A DNA stretch of 64,000 bases from Virgibacillus natechei (GTDB lineage: Bacteria; Bacillota; Bacilli; Bacillales; Amphibacillaceae): contig NZ_CP110224.1 of the NCBI RefSeq assembly GCF_026013645.1, positions 2,666,001 to 2,730,000 of the forward strand, read 5' to 3'. Below are positions 58,759 to 64,000 of the stretch, in pieces (within the stretch, counting starts at the first letter, position 1; every line of letters begins with the position of its first letter). The position numbers and the translations under genes were made by a program. The notes under the pieces are model-generated. The model saw only the letters and a list, made by a program, of their open reading frames with translations, was not told the origin of the DNA and did not search any database.

Positions 58759-60627
58759 TTATTCAGCTGCTGGTGTTTCTTCTTCCGTCACAGCAATATC
58801 ACTGCGATAAACATCTGTTCCAGTTTCGATTGAGAAGTTGTGTACACGATTGTTAACCGGTACAAGTTCTGCACGATATACTGTCGGGAATACAGGAACG
58901 TCTTCTACCATAAGTTCTTGCCATTCACTGTACACACTTTGACGATGTTCAATATCAAATGAATCTTCAGAAACACCTTCTTCTAACAATGCTTCATTCT
59001 CTTCACTTGTATAACGAGAGTAGTTAAACATTGCATTAGGACCATAAAGTCCAGAAGGATTAACGTCACTACCTACACTCCAAGCACCTTGGTAAATGTC
59101 AATTTCAGGATCGTCTTCTTCTACCATGTCATAGAATGCATTAAACTCAATCAAACGACCATCTAAGAGTTGAACATTAATTCCTATATCTTCCCATGAT
59201 TGAATGTAGTATTGTGCGATTGGTTCTGCAGTGTCTCCACCTGACATCGATGCAAAGTTAATTACTAACTCATCTCCATCTGGTGTTTCACGGAACCCAT
59301 CATCCGTTACATCTTCATATCCAGCTTCATCAAGAATTTGATTAGCCGTATCTGGATCATAAGTTGGTGCTTCAATGGAATCATCATGATAATCTGGATG
59401 TGATGGTGCTATAAGTGTTGTCGCATTCCAACGAAGTCCATTATAGAACTGTTCACCAACTGCATCGTTATCAACAGCATGCCACATTGCACGACGCAAG
59501 TCTACGTCTGCCATTTTCTTGCTATCATCCATTACTACTTCTCCAGCGTCATCATCCCACTCACCTAGTTTAAATCCAATATAGGTGTATGCATTATCAA
59601 CACCACCAAGATATTCAATATTTGACATTTCAGCATTTTCCGGGTATTGATCCGTTGGGAAGCTGTCTACCATATCAACTTCTCCAGTTTCTAATGATTG
59701 AACGACAACATTTGGGTTCACAACTTGCAAGGTAACACCGTCAAGATTTGGTTCCCCGCGCCAGTAGTCTTCATTTTTTGTATATGTGACAGATTCACCT
59801 GGTGTAATCGTATCAACTTTAAACGGTCCCATTCCAATTGGATTTTCACGAACCTCTGGTGCTTCTTCCATTTCAGCTACAGGAATATCCTCAAAAACAT
59901 GCTTCGGCATTGCATAAGGCCATGCGCCACCAGCTAGAAGCGATGGATTTAGTTGCTTATACGTAATTTCCATCGATTTATCATCAATAATTTCAATACC
60001 GGAGATTTCATCTGCGTCCCCACTATTGTATTCTTCCATACCTTCAATAACAGTGAAGTCTGCACCATAGCGAATACCAGTATATTCCGGGTCGCCAATT
60101 ACTTCATAGGAAAATGCCCAGTCTTCTGCAGTTACAGGTTCTCCATCATGCCAATTTACGTCATCACGAATCGTGAACGTAATGGTATTTGCATCTTCAT
60201 CTGCTTCAAAAGTCGCAGCACCATCATTGGTATAATTATAGTTTTCATCAATTGTTAATAATGATTCATCGAACCATTCAATAACTTCTGCATCCGGTGC
60301 ACCTTGATAGAAGTTCCAATTCAACGTTCCTTCGAAAACAGTATCAGATACTAGCCCAAAATTAAGTGTTCCACCATCAATGGCTTCCCCCTCATTTGTT
60401 TTGGTGTGATTAAAGTCATCGATCGAATACACAACATCCCCCGGATCGACTTCTTCCTCTTCCTCTTCCTCTTCATCGTCCTCGGTTCCTTCTGCATCTT
60501 CTGTTCCTTCGTCTGAACCGTTATCGTCCGCTTCCTCACTTGCACTTTCATCACTACAAGCTGCAAGTGCAAGCAATAATACGAGCATTAGCGCAAATAG
60601 CGCTTTACTAAAAGCTGTCTTTCCCAT
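58759..60627 (-). CDS. oligopeptide ABC transporter, substrate-binding lipoprotein
   Basis: A 622-residue SBP_bac_5 family receptor. Signal peptide and lipobox LALAAC place the lipidated Cys at residue 24. A very acidic linker of about 35 residues follows, including eight consecutive Glu (52-59). The family body starts GGTLNFGLVSDT, with FEADEDANTITFTIRDDVNW and DGEPVTAEDWAFSYEVIGDP. It captures peptides outside the cell for the permease pair. It is last in the operon, after 167 bases without a terminator that I can see. The acidic linker fits a high-salt lifestyle. Dipeptide or oligopeptide specificity is not decided. Confidence 0.92.
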   Translation of the reverse strand: MGKTAFSKALFALMLVLLLALAACSDESASEEADDNGSDEGTEDAEGTEDDEEEEEEEEVDPGDVVYSIDDFNHTKTNEGEAIDGGTLNFGLVSDTVFEGTLNWNFYQGAPDAEVIEWFDESLLTIDENYNYTNDGAATFEADEDANTITFTIRDDVNWHDGEPVTAEDWAFSYEVIGDPEYTGIRYGADFTVIEGMEEYNSGDADEISGIEIIDDKSMEITYKQLNPSLLAGGAWPYAMPKHVFEDIPVAEMEEAPEVRENPIGMGPFKVDTITPGESVTYTKNEDYWRGEPNLDGVTLQVVNPNVVVQSLETGEVDMVDSFPTDQYPENAEMSNIEYLGGVDNAYTYIGFKLGEWDDDAGEVVMDDSKKMADVDLRRAMWHAVDNDAVGEQFYNGLRWNATTLIAPSHPDYHDDSIEAPTYDPDTANQILDEAGYEDVTDDGFRETPDGDELVINFASMSGGDTAEPIAQYYIQSWEDIGINVQLLDGRLIEFNAFYDMVEEDDPEIDIYQGAWSVGSDVNPSGLYGPNAMFNYSRYTSEENEALLEEGVSEDSFDIEHRQSVYSEWQELMVEDVPVFPTVYRAELVPVNNRVHNFSIETGTDVYRSDIAVTEEETPAAE

Positions 60628-60794
60628 CTTGAACCCTCCCTTTTTTTAAATACCTCTTTCTCTTGTACCAGTCGAAAAATTCAAACTCGACCAATACTAT
60701 TTATACTCAACACCAATACTGATCCAGCATTGATGATGGTAACTGCTTGAGTTGCTATTCGCTCCAGGCTGTCACCTCTTTAAATTGCTAGCAT

Positions 60795-61703
60795 TTAACC
60801 CCTTCTTTGTCTTGCATCAGATGCACGTTTTAGCGCTTCGCCAACATTTCTAACAGCAAGCATTAAGACAAAGATCAGTATTGCAGCAGGCAACCAAATC
60901 CACCATCTGAACTCTAGTGTTTGTGGATTCCTTGCATAGCTTAACAGTGTTCCGAGGCTTGGAGTACTTTCTGGAAAACCAAACCCTAAGAAGGAGAGTC
61001 CGGATTCCAAGCCAATATTTGCAGCTAAATTCAATGTCATGGTTACAATAATCAAGGAGCTTATATTAGGTAATACTTGCGTAAACATAATCTTGAAATT
61101 GGAGGAGCCAAGCGTTCTGGAAGCCTGTACATAGTCAAGTTCTTTTTCCTGTAATGCCTTTGACCGAATTAGCCTGGCTATCCCCATCCAGAGAAATGCA
61201 GTCATAATCAATGAAAAGGATACAATCGTGTAATCCGGAACGATCGAAACAAACACAATTACCAACATTAACATAGGTAAAATGAGGAAAAAATCTAGAA
61301 TACGCATTAATACATTATCCGTAGTTCCACCATAATAACCGGCAACTAAACCATACACGATACCAATAACACCAGTCATCAATGTAACCAAAATACCTAT
61401 TGAAAGTGAATTACGTGTACCAATAATAAGTTGACCAAATACATCACGACCGCCATGATCTGTTCCTAATATAAAATCGTCACCTGGCGCTTGATGTATA
61501 GCAAATAAATCGACCGTAACAATCTCATCCTGATCCAAGAAGATTGAAATACCATAGACAAACGCTGCTATCAAGATTAGAAACACCAGCGAAATTAAGG
61601 CTACTTTATCCCGTATAATCTCACGCCAAAGGATACTTAAACCAGATGGGTTCCTCTGTTCATCTTGCTTCTGATCGTCTATATTTCCATTATTCATTTC
61701 CAT
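60795..61703 (-). CDS. oligopeptide ABC transporter permease (OppC/DppC type)
   Basis: A 302-residue inner permease with an N-terminal OppC_N segment (LWREIIRDKVALISLVFLIL), an extracellular domain, and five further helices. The entry motif is LGTDHGGRDVFGQLIIGTRN near residue 78, and the EAA loop that docks on the ATPase is YVQASRTLGSSNFKIMFTQV near 187. GLSFLGFGFPESTPSLGTLL follows. It forms a heterodimer with the OppB-type partner encoded 30 bases upstream. Confidence 0.93.
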   Translation of the reverse strand: MEMNNGNIDDQKQDEQRNPSGLSILWREIIRDKVALISLVFLILIAAFVYGISIFLDQDEIVTVDLFAIHQAPGDDFILGTDHGGRDVFGQLIIGTRNSLSIGILVTLMTGVIGIVYGLVAGYYGGTTDNVLMRILDFFLILPMLMLVIVFVSIVPDYTIVSFSLIMTAFLWMGIARLIRSKALQEKELDYVQASRTLGSSNFKIMFTQVLPNISSLIIVTMTLNLAANIGLESGLSFLGFGFPESTPSLGTLLSYARNPQTLEFRWWIWLPAAILIFVLMLAVRNVGEALKRASDARQRRG

Positions 61704-61733
61704 TTAAAATCACCTCAGAATCTAGCTTAGTCC

Positions 61734-62696
61734 TTACTTAATACGTATACGCGGGTCGATTAGACTTAATATAATATCTGAAATTAAAGCACCTAAAATG
61801 GACGCAATCCCAAATAGCAGAACTAGTGAATTAACAACACTGTAATCACGTAAGTTGATGGATTCGAAAAATAGTTGCCCCATACCCGGATAACTAAAAA
61901 TCTGTTCCACAAAAATCGTTCCGCCAATTAGATTCGTAATTTCAAATCCGAAGAATGCAGCGATTGGCAATACTGAGTTTCTTAAAATGTGACGATTATA
62001 GACCCGTGACTCAGAAGCTCCTTTCGATCTTGCGGTAATAATAAAGTCCTTTTGTTTTGTATCAATTATCTCACTTCGTAGATACTGTACAGTAGACACC
62101 GTTGTAATTAGAGCTAGGGATAGTGATGGTAATATTAAATGATATAATTTGCTCAAAATATAATCAAAGGTACCCGGTACAAGTCCTGGTGTTACACTTC
62201 CACTGGTAGGGAACCAACCTAATTGAAAACCGAATATCCAAAGCATTAACAATGCGAAAATAAATAACGGCATGGCAAACCCTATATAGGTGTAACCTGT
62301 TATACCTTGGTCTAGCAATGAATCATTATAACGCCCACTTGTAATTCCTAGTGGTATGGCAAGGGCATATGTAAATACTAAAGTCACGACCGAAAGCCAG
62401 ATTGAATTAACCATCCGCTCTCCAATAATATCGGTGACCGGCATTTTAAACCGAAATGATTGTCCGAAATCTCCTTGAAATGCAGCTCCTACCCAATCCG
62501 CATACTGAACATGCCAGGGATCATTCAAACCAAGCCTTTCTCTTTGTTGCTCTATTGCAGCTGGATCAATACTAGGATCAATTTGTCCCGTCAGTGCATC
62601 CCCTGGCATCATTTGTGCCATTAAAAATACTAAAACACTGAGCACTATAATTTGAGGAATCGTTATTATCAATCGTCGTACGATAAATTTCCACAT
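61734..62696 (-). CDS. oligopeptide ABC transporter permease (OppB/DppB type)
   Basis: A 320-residue permease with six helices. MWKFIVRRLIITIPQIIVLS is the standard OppB opening. GDFGQSFRFKMPVTDIIGER and the EAA loop FIITARSKGASESRVYNRHI (about 220) follow, then GGTIFVEQIFSYPGMGQLFF. It pairs with the OppC-type protein. It starts six bases after the ATPase gene stop. Confidence 0.93.
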   Translation of the reverse strand: MWKFIVRRLIITIPQIIVLSVLVFLMAQMMPGDALTGQIDPSIDPAAIEQQRERLGLNDPWHVQYADWVGAAFQGDFGQSFRFKMPVTDIIGERMVNSIWLSVVTLVFTYALAIPLGITSGRYNDSLLDQGITGYTYIGFAMPLFIFALLMLWIFGFQLGWFPTSGSVTPGLVPGTFDYILSKLYHLILPSLSLALITTVSTVQYLRSEIIDTKQKDFIITARSKGASESRVYNRHILRNSVLPIAAFFGFEITNLIGGTIFVEQIFSYPGMGQLFFESINLRDYSVVNSLVLLFGIASILGALISDIILSLIDPRIRIK

Positions 62697-62702
62697 AAAT
62701 TA

Positions 62703-63635
62703 TCAACCTTTCTCCGGCAGAGCTACTAGATGTGTATCGGATACGGATTGCAAGCCGTAAGCCAAGCCTTCATTATCAAAGTATTCGTCGTAGGAATAGT
62801 CATACTCTTTCTGCACTTCTTGTCGGAAGTTAAACTGCTTCTCACGGTTTCTGGGATCAATATCAGGAATGGCTGCAATAAGACGTTTTGTATAAATATG
62901 CTGCGGGTTACGGAAGATATCCTCTTTCGTCCCTTGTTCCACATAACGACCTTTATACATAATCGCAATCTCATCACACATGTGTTCTACGATCCCTAGA
63001 TCATGACTGATGAATAAATAAGTTAAATTTAATTCCTTTTGAATATCCTTCATAAAGTTCAATACTTGTGCCTGTACAGAGACATCAAGTGCAGATACAG
63101 GCTCATCTGCAATAATAAGTTTCGGCTTTAAAGCAATTGCTCTAGCAACCCCGATACGCTGACGTTGTCCGCCAGAGAATTGATGGGGATATTTAAAAAT
63201 GCTTTCAGGACTTAAACCAACCAGTTCGAGTAATTCCTGCACTCGCTTTTTTTCTTCTTTTTTTGAGAGTTTTTCGTAATTGCGTATTGGTTCTGCAATA
63301 ATATCCAACACTCGTTTCTTTGCATTTAATGAAGAATATGGATCTTGGAAAATCATTTGAATATCCCTACGAACATCCAGTGTCTTGCTTTTCTTTGACG
63401 TTATGTCTTTTCCCTCAAAGGTAACCTTACCTGAAGTAATATCATTTAAGCCGATGATTGCTCTTCCAGTTGTCGTTTTTCCGGAACCTGATTCCCCAAC
63501 AAGACCATACGTTTTCCCCTCTTCAATGGAAAAAGAAACACCATCAACAGCTTTGATATGACCCATCGTTCGATTAAATATGCCGCCTTTAATTGGAAAA
63601 TGTATCTTTAAATCCTCAACATCAAGAAACCCCAT
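62703..63635 (-). CDS. oligopeptide ABC transporter ATPase (OppF/DppF type)
   Basis: A 310-residue nucleotide-binding subunit. Walker A is GESGSGKTTTGRAI near residue 47, the Q loop FQDPYSSLNA, the ABC signature SGGQRQRIGVARAIALKP near 152, Walker B LIIADEP and the H loop FISHDLGIVEHM. The C-terminal oligopeptide/dipeptide extension has NPQHIYTKRLIAAIPDIDP. AAGGAGGG precedes the ATG at 63635. It overlaps the OppD-type gene by 14 bases. Confidence 0.95.
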   Translation of the reverse strand: MGFLDVEDLKIHFPIKGGIFNRTMGHIKAVDGVSFSIEEGKTYGLVGESGSGKTTTGRAIIGLNDITSGKVTFEGKDITSKKSKTLDVRRDIQMIFQDPYSSLNAKKRVLDIIAEPIRNYEKLSKKEEKKRVQELLELVGLSPESIFKYPHQFSGGQRQRIGVARAIALKPKLIIADEPVSALDVSVQAQVLNFMKDIQKELNLTYLFISHDLGIVEHMCDEIAIMYKGRYVEQGTKEDIFRNPQHIYTKRLIAAIPDIDPRNREKQFNFRQEVQKEYDYSYDEYFDNEGLAYGLQSVSDTHLVALPEKG

Positions 63636-64000
63636 TTGCCTGACCCTCCTTGCTTTTATCTGGGAAGTAAAATTGACTATGGCATGTACATCGTACAAAG
63701 TGGCCAGGTTTCACCTCATGCAGTACAGGATTCTCTTCATGAGCAGATCCATCAATCCAGGGAATTCTTGCAGCAAACCGACATCCTTCACGAGGCAATT
63801 TTTGCAAGGATGGTACAATTCCTTGAATAACATGCAGCTTTTCTTGTCCTTCCTTTGTGTTCGGAACAGAATTCAGAAGTGACCGCGTATACGGATGCAT
63901 CGGATTACGATATAACTCATGTACATCTGCTAATTCAACAATTTGACCAGCATACATAACAGCAACCTTGTCTGCCATTTCTGCAACAACACCTAAATCG
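63622..64000 (-). CDS. oligopeptide ABC transporter ATPase (OppD/DppD type), C-terminal part
   Basis: The last 125 codons of a gene that enters from beyond the right edge. The frame continues upstream of an internal Met as DLGVVAEMADKVAVMYAGQ, the D-loop/H-loop end of an ABC ATPase. The oligopeptide C-terminal extension follows: YRNPMHPYTRSLLNSVPNTK, LREGCRFAARIPW-like PREGCRFAARIPWIDGS and VRCTC. It pairs with the OppF-type subunit. Operon order on the minus strand is D-F-B-C-A. Confidence 0.9.
   Translation of the reverse strand, partial: DLGVVAEMADKVAVMYAGQIVELADVHELYRNPMHPYTRSLLNSVPNTKEGQEKLHVIQGIVPSLQKLPREGCRFAARIPWIDGSAHEENPVLHEVKPGHFVRCTCHSQFYFPDKSKEGQANGVS

Overview
The window reads as low-GC Gram-positive DNA (Bacillota, Bacillaceae), most like a halophilic or halotolerant genus of the Oceanobacillus/Virgibacillus/Lentibacillus type. 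Reasons: AGGAGG-type ribosome binding sites, sigma-A promoters, S-box, T-box and preQ1 riboswitches, a CcpA cre site, gene order like the Bacillus subtilis ywr cluster, a very acidic lipoprotein linker and sodium-coupled transporters. The genus is inference. No tRNA, rRNA, phage module or CRISPR array was seen.

Layout. 1-2.1 kb: a GNAT start, a structured non-coding stretch, cvfB and a 42-bp perfect palindrome. 2.2-11.7 kb: an accessory, decaying region holding HxlR, SDR and TetR genes, an MFS pseudogene behind a TetR-type operator, an IS21 element whose istA has an in-frame stop, LysR and HxlR fragments, a PfpI-family gene and an IS91-like transposase that also has a single in-frame stop. 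11.7-21.7 kb: housekeeping and transport genes (DAACS symporter, ywbE, DUF2164, STAS-less SulP, M3 peptidase, HAD phosphatase) and a ywrA/ywrB/ywrD/ywrC-like cluster. 21.9-30.2 kb: a carboxylate-uptake locus with a CitA/CitB-type two-component system, tripartite TctCBA, an SLC13 permease and a frameshifted MFS. 30.4-33 kb: an AGCS symporter and a BASS/ACR3-like permease.

33-49.5 kb is branched-chain amino acid and sulfur metabolism. metY is under a SAM-I riboswitch. The T-box operon ilvB-ilvN-ilvC-leuA-leuB-leuC-leuD-ilvA, with ilvD, a BASS transporter and divergent ilvE nearby, makes valine, leucine and isoleucine. Its threonine deaminase has no regulatory domain. Dispersed repeats separate ilvD from ilvB and sit between leuA and leuB. 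49.9-58.6 kb: glpFK with a leader terminator, formaldehyde dehydrogenase, queF-queT under a preQ1 riboswitch, YciI, a CaCA exchanger, rpiA and an alpha/beta hydrolase. 58.7-64 kb: an oligopeptide ABC operon (D-F-B-C-A) that runs off the right edge.

The window is rich in short dispersed repeats of several families. One REP-like family has five copies, four of them within 5 kb, and a block inside it occurs in both orientations relative to its flank. No clearly new defence or mobile system was found. The most unusual items are the structured non-coding region at 210-639, the repeat families, the four interrupted genes (two transposases by nonsense codons, two MFS genes by G-tract frameshifts) and the three-transporter carboxylate locus.
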